Source: an uncultured Lachnospiraceae bacterium
GTDB taxonomy: Bacteria > Bacillota > Clostridia > Lachnospirales > Lachnospiraceae
Direction: 5' to 3'
DNA length: 19,094 nucleotides
Assembly: GCA_949346185.1 (NCBI GenBank)
Contig: CASGVX010000007.1
Span: 1 to 19,094 of the forward strand
How positions within the stretch are numbered: position 1 is the stretch's first letter; every line of letters starts with the position of its first letter. A program made the position numbers and the translations under genes. Positions 1 through 6,594 of this stretch are shown one piece after another. The notes under the pieces are model-generated. The model was not told where the DNA came from. It did no database searches and saw only the letters and a list, made by a program, of their open reading frames with translations.

Positions 1-180
1 AAAAATGGATGCGTGTATTGTTATGCGAATCAAGGCCGAGATGATGCTAAAATTAATTATCATCCGGATTCGCCCCTCCTCTGTGGGGAAGTCATGGAGG
101 GGGACAGGATTACTGTGAGAAGGGTAAGGTCAATGAGGGAAGAACAACTGAGTCTCTTTGATATGCCGAAGGATACTTAA
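1..180 (+). CDS. DUF1848 family protein, C-terminal fragment (5' end outside window)
   Basis: Frame 1 is open from the first base to a TAA stop at 178-180 and encodes the last 59 residues of a protein. It begins KNGCVYCYAN and continues with HPDSPLLCGE and GDRITVRR. DUF1848 proteins have a cysteine-rich C-terminal region with a CxxCYAN motif followed by an H-x-P-x-SPLL-x-G segment, and this fragment matches that pattern. The cysteines are thought to bind an iron-sulfur cluster, and the enzymatic role of the family is not established. The tail EEQLSLFDMPKDT is the usual kind of variable end. The stop codon overlaps the stop of the convergent nuclease gene, and no terminator is visible between them. 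The assignment rests on motif recognition from a short fragment. Confidence 0.75.
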   Translation, partial: KNGCVYCYANQGRDDAKINYHPDSPLLCGEVMEGDRITVRRVRSMREEQLSLFDMPKDT

Positions 181-1091
181 TTCTGTTGCAAAACGTCCTT
201 CACCTGATCCTCGGGAATGCACAGTTTTTTTGCGATATCTGAAACGGTGAAATTCATTTCATATAATAGTTCTATCTTACCTCTGCGCTCGCCTTCAAGA
301 AGTCCCTGTGCCATGCCTTCTTCTCGGCCTCTGGCAATCATTTGATCTGCATAGGTTTCTAACACTTGTCCTCCCATAATTGCATTTACCTCCCCTTTGA
401 CTTTATGATTTTCTTCAAAAAGATAATTCACCAATCTGTTTGTGAAGTCGATGATATTGGACATATCGTATTCGTTTAATATCCCGGCATCTCTGGCATC
501 TATCATGCCTTGATACAATTTGCGGTACTCCTTGGAAACTGTCTCCAAGGAATCCTCTTCTCTAATATGTACATACTTTAGTATACAATAGGGAATCAAA
601 AAATACAAATCCTTTTCGAGAATGTCTTGTCCTGAATACAACTGGGCTTTAACGACTGGTACACGGTATGTCACACTGGCATTTTGTGGAAAAATAATTT
701 TCATCTGGATTTCATCAGGTGTATTTTCTGTATGTCGGAGATAGAGTACGGCAGATTCTGGGAACTTCATTTCATAGCCAGCCTCTGTCTGTACTGCATT
801 TTCTAAAGCAATATGGAAATCATACTCCACCATCCGCAGTATCATGGAGCCATCCGGATTGCTCTGGCATTCCAAATGATATATCTTATGACCAATACAT
901 ATTGCAGAATCAGTAATTCGTTGGTCAAGGTTTTTTCGCTCTTTCATCATCACATGATGTTCCCCTGCCATCAGTTTTATTTGATCGGTCATATTATAGT
1001 TTTTATGAAATACCTCATTGATGAGAGGTATCAGCAAATGTGGATTTTTCTCGCACAGCGTGCGGAAAATATCGTCAAAAATCTGCCCCAT
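177..1091 (-). CDS. Rpn family recombination-promoting nuclease / putative transposase
   Basis: This 304-residue protein has the layout of the Rpn (YhgA-like, PD-(D/E)XK) family. Its N-terminus has the form MGQIFDDIFRTLCEKNP. A nuclease core includes Asp61 (in RITDSAICIG) and Glu74-x-Gln76 (in HLECQS), which fit the D...ExQ catalytic pattern. The C-terminal third is charged, with a G-rich MIARGREEGMAQG segment and an HTH-like end (VSDIAKKLCIPEDQVKDVL). Family members such as E. coli RpnA are DNA endonucleases that promote RecA-independent recombination; despite the name they are usually not attached to an insertion sequence. Start: ATG at 1089-1091 has an AAAAGGAGAAG ribosome site just upstream, and a consensus promoter lies at 1189-1217. 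The gene is convergent with the DUF1848 gene and overlaps its end. It appears intact and catalytically competent. Confidence 0.85.
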   Translation of the reverse strand: MGQIFDDIFRTLCEKNPHLLIPLINEVFHKNYNMTDQIKLMAGEHHVMMKERKNLDQRITDSAICIGHKIYHLECQSNPDGSMILRMVEYDFHIALENAVQTEAGYEMKFPESAVLYLRHTENTPDEIQMKIIFPQNASVTYRVPVVKAQLYSGQDILEKDLYFLIPYCILKYVHIREEDSLETVSKEYRKLYQGMIDARDAGILNEYDMSNIIDFTNRLVNYLFEENHKVKGEVNAIMGGQVLETYADQMIARGREEGMAQGLLEGERRGKIELLYEMNFTVSDIAKKLCIPEDQVKDVLQQN

Positions 1092-1188
1092 GCACTTCTC
1101 CTTTTTGTATTTGACTTCCGAAGTATTACTAACTGTAGAATAAATTGTTGCCAGTTAATATTTTTTGTATCGACAGTGATTTATGCTC

Positions 1189-1217
1189 ATTATAGACAGA
1201 ATTGATTTTCTTTGCAA
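1189..1217 (-). promoter_or_regulatory. Predicted sigma-A promoter for the Rpn nuclease gene
   Basis: Read on the minus strand there is TTGCAA, a 17-base spacer and TATAAT, placing the transcription start near 1182 and giving a leader of about 90 bases. The leader contains a 22-base stretch (1108-1129) related to the foldback elements in the right part of the window. Confidence 0.65.
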
Positions 1218-1280
1218 CTGATGAATTTGCTTTTCTGGACTGGCGGGTAAATGTGCACAAAAGCTAGATAAGAATACAGC

Positions 1281-1328
1281 AAAAAAACAGGGTAGAATCT
1301 CCGGGAATAAAAGGAGTTTTCTGCCCTG
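1281..1328 (-). terminator. Rho-independent terminator (minus strand)
   Basis: Arms at 1288-1302 and 1313-1328 pair imperfectly (CAGGGTAGAATCTCC against GGAGTTTTCTGCCCTG) around a 10-base loop. On the minus strand the hairpin is followed by seven T residues (complement of 1281-1287). It lies downstream of the coiled-coil gene ending at 1556 and just upstream of the Rpn promoter, so it would insulate the two minus-strand units. Confidence 0.7.
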
Positions 1329-1360
1329 CTTCTAGATTAAATATGATGATTTTCTGCCGT

Positions 1361-1510
1361 CATGTTGCACAAGATTGTAAAATCAATTTTTAAATTTCCG
1401 ATAGTGCATTGATTAAAGGAAAAAGAAAATTTGGAAAATATGCTGAAATTATTTAAGTAATTTCGTGCAGTTTTCTTTTTCCGTGTGATATTGCACAATG
1501 ATTTTAATTT
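1361..1510. repeat. AT-rich intergenic palindrome with flanking short repeats
   Basis: Perfect 12-bp inverted arms GGAAAAAGAAAA (1418-1429) and TTTTCTTTTTCC (1471-1482) enclose a second inverted pair, GAAATTA (1445-1451) and TAATTTC (1458-1464). Outside the arms, TTGCACAA occurs in direct orientation at 1365-1372 and 1491-1498. The 464-base gap between the Rpn and coiled-coil genes otherwise holds only the Rpn promoter and a terminator. Neither strand has a convincing gene here. It could be a foldback element remnant or a structured RNA. Confidence 0.5.
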
Positions 1511-1555
1511 TGTGTCGTTATGTGGCAATATTAAGGTTTGGCATTTTTATAATAT

Positions 1556-2086
1556 CTATAACAGGCTATTTATGACAGGAGTGCCTCCGCTGGGCTTAGG
1601 CTGACTGGCTTCGCCGGTCTTCGTGTATATGACTGGCTTCATGTCAGGAGCATCCGTTGTCTTGACGGAAACGGTTCCCTTTGGAGCGATGCCGTCCGAA
1701 TCGCCAGTGCCTATCCCGCCATTTTCTTTTAGCATAAGCTGGCCATCCTGGCTGATTTCCACCGTGTCAGATACTGTATTTTCTTCCTTGCTTTCCTTGA
1801 TTCTATCCTCAAGCTCCTCGTTTTCCTCTCTGCGTTTTTCAATGGCTAATTCACGCTCTTGTTCTTCTTTTTCCCTTGCTGCCTCTGCGTCTTCTATCGT
1901 CCCCTCCTCTGCTTTTTCTGCATATTCCTCTGCCCTGTATGTAAAGTCATTGACATACCCCATTGCCCGCTCCATCGTTGCCGTGTCGCCCCTGCGTTCT
2001 GCTTCCTTATAGACTCTAAAAGGAGTATTAATCAAATCTACATTTGTCTTTGCCCCCACGAGCCCTTCCATCATTTTTGCATTCAT
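1556..2086 (-). CDS. Hypothetical charged coiled-coil protein
   Basis: I do not recognise a family. The ATG at 2084-2086 is preferred because GGGAGG lies seven bases upstream; the frame could extend to ATGs at 2101 and 2107. The 176-residue product has no signal peptide or membrane segment. Residues about 25-100 are highly charged and helical, rich in Glu, Lys and Arg (for example EKEEQERELAIEKRREE), and look like a coiled coil. The remainder is Gly/Pro/Thr-rich and low in complexity, ending PSGGTPVINSLL. It lies about 90 bases downstream of the AgrC-like kinase gene on the same strand, so it may be the last gene of that transcription unit. A cytoplasmic scaffold or structural role is possible but unproven. 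Confidence 0.6.
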   Translation of the reverse strand: MNAKMMEGLVGAKTNVDLINTPFRVYKEAERRGDTATMERAMGYVNDFTYRAEEYAEKAEEGTIEDAEAAREKEEQERELAIEKRREENEELEDRIKESKEENTVSDTVEISQDGQLMLKENGGIGTGDSDGIAPKGTVSVKTTDAPDMKPVIYTKTGEASQPKPSGGTPVINSLL

Positions 2087-2179
2087 CCTGCATCCTCCCA
2101 TTCTCATTTATGCGTAAATTTCTGTGCTTCCTTCTCTATTTTTTTCGGCAGAGGCGATGCAGCCAATAAGTTTTCTGTC

Positions 2180-3553
2180 TCAAATAACCTGTTCCATGTC
2201 ATGTGCGGCACCGCTTAGAGGGATAAGCAGAGAAATCACAAAAGCATTTTCTTCCATCTCTATGTTCATTACGCCATTATATTTGCCAATGACATCGTTG
2301 ATATTTAACAGGCCTATGCCATGTCCTTCTGTTTTATTATCGGAAAGTTTGCCTTTCCGGATATGGGTTTCATTCATGCTGTTTTTCACCTCTAGCAAAA
2401 AGCATTTTTTTACGGCTCTGGCCCGTATATGAATCCAGGGATGAGAACTATGGTTTGCCTGTTTTTCACATGCTTCCACTGCATTGTCTAAGATATTGCC
2501 AAACAGCACGCATAAATCGAAGTCGCTAATGGAACATGGATTTGGCATCTGCACATCACATTCCCAGATGGTGTCATTTCTTTCTGCAAGTTTCCTTTTT
2601 TGATGCAGGAGCACGTCTACGATTCTGTTTCCCGTGAGGTCCTCGTCTCCTCCCAAATCAGCGGTATTCTCCATGTTTTTCAGATAATTCTTCATTTTTT
2701 CCAACTCTTGATTTTCCAGCAATCCATATAAAGCAATGAGGTGATTTTTCAAATCATGCCTTAATCGTTCTTGCATGCGATATTGCTCCTCCAGCATTTG
2801 GTAAGCGGCAATTTGCTCGTGATACTGACTGCTTTTTTTCTGTTCTATGTAAATCCGGTTCATTCCAAATACATAGAACCCTGTTGCAAACATAGATAGC
2901 ACCGTGAGAATGCAAAATTCACAGTGGCTGAAAATCTGGTCATAATATAATCCCATATCGCCGCCGCTTCTAACCAATATGCCATGGCTTGCGCCCCAGT
3001 TCGCCACGTCGATTACCAGCGTAATCGCAAGCAGGGGGACTGCCAGTGCCACATGCCATTTTCTCGTCATGCCATAAAAGACGGACAGGAAATGCTTTGA
3101 TATAAAACGAATCGCCAATATTGCCATAACGCAGCTAATCCAATAGATAAGATTGGCTTCCCATTCTCCTAAAATAGGATCGGATATTTTCTTTGCCACA
3201 TGCATCCAAAATAGCGCGAGAGCGGAAAGAAAGGATTGAAAAAAATTTGCTGCCAGCGTTGTAATTACAATTAAAATAGAGGCAGTCAGTACCTTCTTTT
3301 CTATGGACCCCCGAAATAGAAATGCAATGAAACCAATAAAAATCAAGTGGCTAAGCAGAGAAAAGAAGATGCTGGCAACAAAGTTGTATTTGCTGATGCC
3401 ATATAGGAAAGCTTTGCTGCAGAATAAAAAAATATAAAACAATCTTTCGTTTGTTTGGGAGACCTCTAGATATTTTCTGCAAAATGTAATTGTGGCGAAG
3501 GCGTAGCCGAAATAACATAATATTGTAATGAAAATATCAATAGCACCCAGCAT
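2180..3553 (-). CDS. AgrC-like sensor histidine kinase (GHKL family)
   Basis: Start is the ATG at 3551-3553, which shares one base with the TAA stop of the response regulator gene and has GGAGG nine bases upstream. This gives 457 residues. The N-terminal 230 or so residues are strongly hydrophobic with six or seven predicted membrane helices and little extracellular sequence, as in AgrC-type peptide receptors. The cytoplasmic part has a helix with RHDLKNHL (phosphoacceptor His about 266), an N box (GNILDNAVEACE, about 352-363) and a G box (EGHGIGLLNI, about 409-418). The family phosphorylates LytTR regulators in response to peptides or cell-surface signals. No AgrB or AgrD homologue is visible nearby, so the ligand is unknown. 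The one-base overlap with the regulator indicates translational coupling. Confidence 0.9.
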   Translation of the reverse strand: MLGAIDIFITILCYFGYAFATITFCRKYLEVSQTNERLFYIFLFCSKAFLYGISKYNFVASIFFSLLSHLIFIGFIAFLFRGSIEKKVLTASILIVITTLAANFFQSFLSALALFWMHVAKKISDPILGEWEANLIYWISCVMAILAIRFISKHFLSVFYGMTRKWHVALAVPLLAITLVIDVANWGASHGILVRSGGDMGLYYDQIFSHCEFCILTVLSMFATGFYVFGMNRIYIEQKKSSQYHEQIAAYQMLEEQYRMQERLRHDLKNHLIALYGLLENQELEKMKNYLKNMENTADLGGDEDLTGNRIVDVLLHQKRKLAERNDTIWECDVQMPNPCSISDFDLCVLFGNILDNAVEACEKQANHSSHPWIHIRARAVKKCFLLEVKNSMNETHIRKGKLSDNKTEGHGIGLLNINDVIGKYNGVMNIEMEENAFVISLLIPLSGAAHDMEQVI

Positions 3554-4275
3554 TATAGGATTCCTCCATTTTTTCTCATATACTCTAGGATTTCCTTGCA
3601 AAACCCTTCATACCGCCTCTTTGCGATTACAATTCTTTCGCCATTATCAAGAACAACTTCCTGCCTGTTATATGCATCGACATGTCTTAGGTTGACAAGA
3701 TAGCTTTTGTGGCAGCGGAAAAAACCTTTTCCCTTCAAGTCATCTTGCAAGACGCCAATTTGCTGATAATACGTAAAGACGCTGTCAACTCCATGAATGT
3801 CAATCATTCTCCCTCTAATTTCAAAATAATAGATGTCATCTAAATACAGCTTCTTTTTCTGCCTTTCCCTGCTGACAATCATAAATTCTTGTGAATGGAT
3901 TTGCGTCTTGCGTATAGCTTTTTGCAATACCCTATGGAGTTTCTTCTCGTCCAGAGGCTTTAATAAATATTGGAAAGCTTCCACCTCATAGGCATCAAAT
4001 ACGTACTCCCTGCTGGAAGAAATAAAAATAAGGATATTATCATATGCCTTTTTGCGAAAAATCTGCGCTGTCCGCATTCCGTCTAAGCCATCCATGATAA
4101 TATCAAGAAATATGATGTCAAAATTATCTGAAGATTGTATTAATTCTTGGGCATGATAAAATTGCCGCACCATGCAGGGAATTTTCATATCATCTATTAT
4201 TTTCTTTATTTTCCCTGCAATTTTGCAGCACTCCATGACTTCGTCGTCGCACACCGCTATCCACAGCATCTCCAT
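3553..4275 (-). CDS. LytTR family response regulator
   Basis: The product has two domains. A CheY-like receiver spans about residues 1-120, with the acidic pair in VCDDE, phosphoacceptor Asp58 in FLDIIMDG, and the Lys of LLKPLD. A LytTR DNA-binding domain spans about 135-235 (YFEIRGRMIDI, FFRCHKSYLVNLRHV, ERIVIAKRRYEGF). This is the AgrA/VirR type that binds direct repeats upstream of targets. The ATG at 4273-4275 is chosen because AAGG lies six bases upstream; ATGs at 4290 and 4269 are in frame but have poorer ribosome sites. The gene lies 80 bases downstream of nadE on the same strand with no clear terminator between, so either its own promoter or readthrough could drive it. The kinase gene follows directly. 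Confidence 0.9.
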   Translation of the reverse strand: MEMLWIAVCDDEVMECCKIAGKIKKIIDDMKIPCMVRQFYHAQELIQSSDNFDIIFLDIIMDGLDGMRTAQIFRKKAYDNILIFISSSREYVFDAYEVEAFQYLLKPLDEKKLHRVLQKAIRKTQIHSQEFMIVSRERQKKKLYLDDIYYFEIRGRMIDIHGVDSVFTYYQQIGVLQDDLKGKGFFRCHKSYLVNLRHVDAYNRQEVVLDNGERIVIAKRRYEGFCKEILEYMRKNGGIL

Positions 4276-4355
4276 CACCTGCCTTAACATCCTATCTATA
4301 TATCGTCATATAGTTTGTCAGAGTTTTGCCAATGCTATAAATGGGCGGTTTGATG

Positions 4356-6305
4356 TCATGAATGATTTTCTTTTTCGATTTCATCCAGTTCCTGCATCCA
4401 CAGATTGACGGAGGCATCGCTGGGCATGCGCCAGTCTCCTCTGGGGGACAGGGCGACGCTTCCTACCTTCGGGCCATCTGGCAGACAGGAGCGTTTGAAC
4501 TGCTGGGAAAAGAAGCGCCAATAAAAGGTGCGCAGCCATTTGTAGATGATGGCTGGCTCATAAATCCCCTCAAAGGTGTATATAGCCAGGCGATATATTT
4601 TTCTCGGGGCATAGCCAAACCGCATGAGAAAGTATAGGAAGAAGTCGTGGAGTTCATATGGCCCTACGATATCCTCTGTTTTCTGGGATATTTGTCCTTG
4701 GTCTGGCGGCAGCAGTTCCGGACTGACAGGCGTGTCCAGCACGTCCATCAAGATATCCTTCAGTTTTTCATTTTCCGTGGATTCCGCATAATACTGTACC
4801 AGATAGCGTACCAGCGTCTTGGGTACGGAGGAATTGACCCCGTACATAGACATGTGGTCGCCATTATAGGTCGCCCAGCCCAGAGCCAGTTCCGACATGT
4901 CGCCAGTGCCGATAACCATTCCGCCAGACTGGTTCGCCAGATCCATCAGCACTAGCGTACGCTGTCTTGCCTGAGAATTTTCGTAGGTAATATCCTGCAC
5001 GCCGGAATCATGTCCGATATCCCGGAAATGAAGCTCTACTGCCTCATGGATAGGTACTTCCTTCAATGTGGCACCCAAAATACGCGTGAGCTGGCAGGCA
5101 TTCTGGTAGGTGCGGTCCGTGGTGCCAAAGCAGGGCATGGTCACAGAGAGAATGCCACTGTGGTCAAGCCCCAGCATATCGAATGCCTTGGCGGTCACGA
5201 GAAGGGCCAGTGTAGAATCCAATCCCCCGGAAATGCCTACCACGGCGCTTTTGCTTCCGGTGTGGGACAGGCGCTTTTTTAAGCCCAAGGCTTGAATATT
5301 TAGAATCTCGTCACATCTTCGATCCCTCTCCGCTTTATTCTGGGGAACGAAGGGAGTTCGAGGATATTGCCGGGAGAGAGAGGTCTCTTGGATTTCGGAA
5401 AAAGAAAAAGACACATTCAGGTACTCTTTTCCGCTTCCCACGGTGGGATAGGTGCTCATGCGGCGGCGTTCGCTTATCAGGCGTCCCAAATCCAATTCAC
5501 TCACAATCATTCCATTTTGGAAACGCTCAGACTGGACTAACAGGCTGCCATTTTCCACAATGAGATTGTGTCCGGCAAAGACCAGATCGGTGGAGGATTC
5601 CCCCTCCCCGGCATCTGCATAAATATAGCCGCACACTAGGCGGGCAGACTGATTCTGCACCAGTTCTCGGCGGTACAAGTCTTTTCCCGTAGTCTCATCG
5701 CTGGCGGAGAGGTTGGCAATCACTGTGGCTCCGGCTGTGGCGTGATGGCTGGAAGGCGGTATGGGCATCCAGAGGTCTTCGCATATTTCAATGCCCAGGC
5801 GGAAGGCGGGGAGATTCTTGGCCTGAAAAGTCAAGTTGGTGCCAAAGGGAATCATTTCCCCATCCTCTCCCAGAGAGGAGAGATTGATATATTCGTAGCC
5901 AGTTTCCGGCTGGGAAAAATGTCTTGCCTCATAAAATTCAGAATAGTTGGGAAGGTACTGCTTGGGCACGATTCCCAGCAGTTTTCCTTGGAAAATCACG
6001 CCAGCCACATTGTATAAAGAATTTCTGATATAGAATGGGAAGCCTACCAGCACCACCATGTCCATAGAAGCAGATGCCTGCAAGATTTCCTTTAATCCCA
6101 TGTAGACGCCCTGCAGAAGGCTGTCCTGCAAAAATAAATCTCCACAGGTGTAGCCTGTCAGGGACAGTTCCGGAAAGACTGCCAGTTTTGCCTTTTCTGC
6201 CGCTGCACGTTTCATCTGCTCTATCATTTTTTCCGTGTTAAATGGCACATCCCCCACCTGTAAATCCGGGGTGATAGCCGCCACCTTAATAAATCCTTGT
6301 CTCAT
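4356..6305 (-). CDS. nadE: Glutamine-dependent NAD(+) synthetase
   Basis: This 649-residue enzyme converts nicotinic acid adenine dinucleotide to NAD+ with ATP, using ammonia released from glutamine. The N-terminal nitrilase-type glutaminase domain has the full triad: Glu46 (FPELSLTGY), Lys115 (VPKQYLPN) and Cys175 (IEICEDLW). The C-terminal synthetase domain carries the ATP pyrophosphatase P-loop SGGLDS at about 359-364 and a conserved GTGDMSELALGWATYNGDH segment. Length fits the long two-domain clostridial form. The ATG at 6303-6305 is preferred over the upstream ATG at 6350 because GGAGG lies seven bases before it and homology begins directly (MRQGFIKVAAITPDL). Upstream lies an inverted repeat at 6339-6412 and a possible extended -10 promoter. 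All catalytic residues seem intact. Confidence 0.96.
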   Translation of the reverse strand: MRQGFIKVAAITPDLQVGDVPFNTEKMIEQMKRAAAEKAKLAVFPELSLTGYTCGDLFLQDSLLQGVYMGLKEILQASASMDMVVLVGFPFYIRNSLYNVAGVIFQGKLLGIVPKQYLPNYSEFYEARHFSQPETGYEYINLSSLGEDGEMIPFGTNLTFQAKNLPAFRLGIEICEDLWMPIPPSSHHATAGATVIANLSASDETTGKDLYRRELVQNQSARLVCGYIYADAGEGESSTDLVFAGHNLIVENGSLLVQSERFQNGMIVSELDLGRLISERRRMSTYPTVGSGKEYLNVSFSFSEIQETSLSRQYPRTPFVPQNKAERDRRCDEILNIQALGLKKRLSHTGSKSAVVGISGGLDSTLALLVTAKAFDMLGLDHSGILSVTMPCFGTTDRTYQNACQLTRILGATLKEVPIHEAVELHFRDIGHDSGVQDITYENSQARQRTLVLMDLANQSGGMVIGTGDMSELALGWATYNGDHMSMYGVNSSVPKTLVRYLVQYYAESTENEKLKDILMDVLDTPVSPELLPPDQGQISQKTEDIVGPYELHDFFLYFLMRFGYAPRKIYRLAIYTFEGIYEPAIIYKWLRTFYWRFFSQQFKRSCLPDGPKVGSVALSPRGDWRMPSDASVNLWMQELDEIEKENHS

Positions 6306-6338
6306 ACTAATCCTCCAATGGTTATGATTCATTGCACC

Positions 6339-6412
6339 GTTACTATTCACAACTATTCATCTTCTCATGGGATATCCCCGCTGCCTAGCGGCATTGAATC
6401 GTGAATAGTAAC
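6339..6412. repeat. Inverted repeat in the nadE upstream region
   Basis: Perfect 12-bp arms GTTACTATTCAC (6339-6350) and GTGAATAGTAAC (6401-6412) enclose 50 bases that include a smaller hairpin, CCGCT-GCCT-AGCGG. The arms are flanked by near-direct copies of ATTGCACC / ATTGTACC. A shortened relative (GTTACT then TTGAATAGCAAC) occurs at 15112-15129, suggesting a dispersed family. It also overlaps the predicted start of nadE transcription. Confidence 0.6.
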
Positions 6413-6421
6413 ATTGTACCA
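6413..6421 (-). promoter_or_regulatory. Possible extended -10 promoter for nadE
   Basis: On the minus strand TGGTACAAT fits a TGn plus TACAAT extended -10 box. No good -35 box is present 17 bases upstream, where a run of eight T lies. Transcription would begin near 6406, inside the right arm of the inverted repeat. Confidence 0.35.
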
Positions 6422-6453
6422 TAATTGGCTAAAAAAAATCCATTAATTTGGTT

Positions 6454-6482
6454 TTGAATATTACTTTCTGCTATGCTATACT
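6454..6482 (+). promoter_or_regulatory. Predicted sigma-A promoter for the M56-like gene
   Basis: TTGAAT at 6454-6459, a 17-base spacer and TATACT at 6477-6482. The start would be near 6489, giving a leader of roughly 105 bases that contains the dispersed repeat at 6501-6536. Confidence 0.65.
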
Positions 6483-6500
6483 TATCACAACTGATTTCTA

Positions 6501-6536
6501 GTACAGCGAATATTAAGTAACTGGCATATTTACTTG
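6501..6536 (+). repeat. Dispersed repeat, copy 1
   Basis: The 29-base core starting GAATATTAAGTAACTG and ending ACTTG (6508-6536) recurs at 18337-18365 with two mismatches, and the match extends left through GTACA. Within it AAGTA and TACTT form an inverted pair. It lies in the predicted leader of the M56-like gene. Confidence 0.6.
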
Positions 6537-6594
6537 TCAATGGGGGATTTGGCCCTCGCAGGCAGAAATAAAATAGATAGATGAGGAAATATAT

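Noticed and set aside
1337..1528. 63-codon minus-strand open frame
   Set aside because: It lies across the AT-rich palindrome, has no ribosome site or recognisable motif, and its composition is simply that of AT-rich DNA.
6306..6420. NAD riboswitch upstream of nadE
   Set aside because: The known NAD-sensing RNA motifs could not be matched by eye, and a related inverted repeat elsewhere in the window suggests a dispersed element instead.
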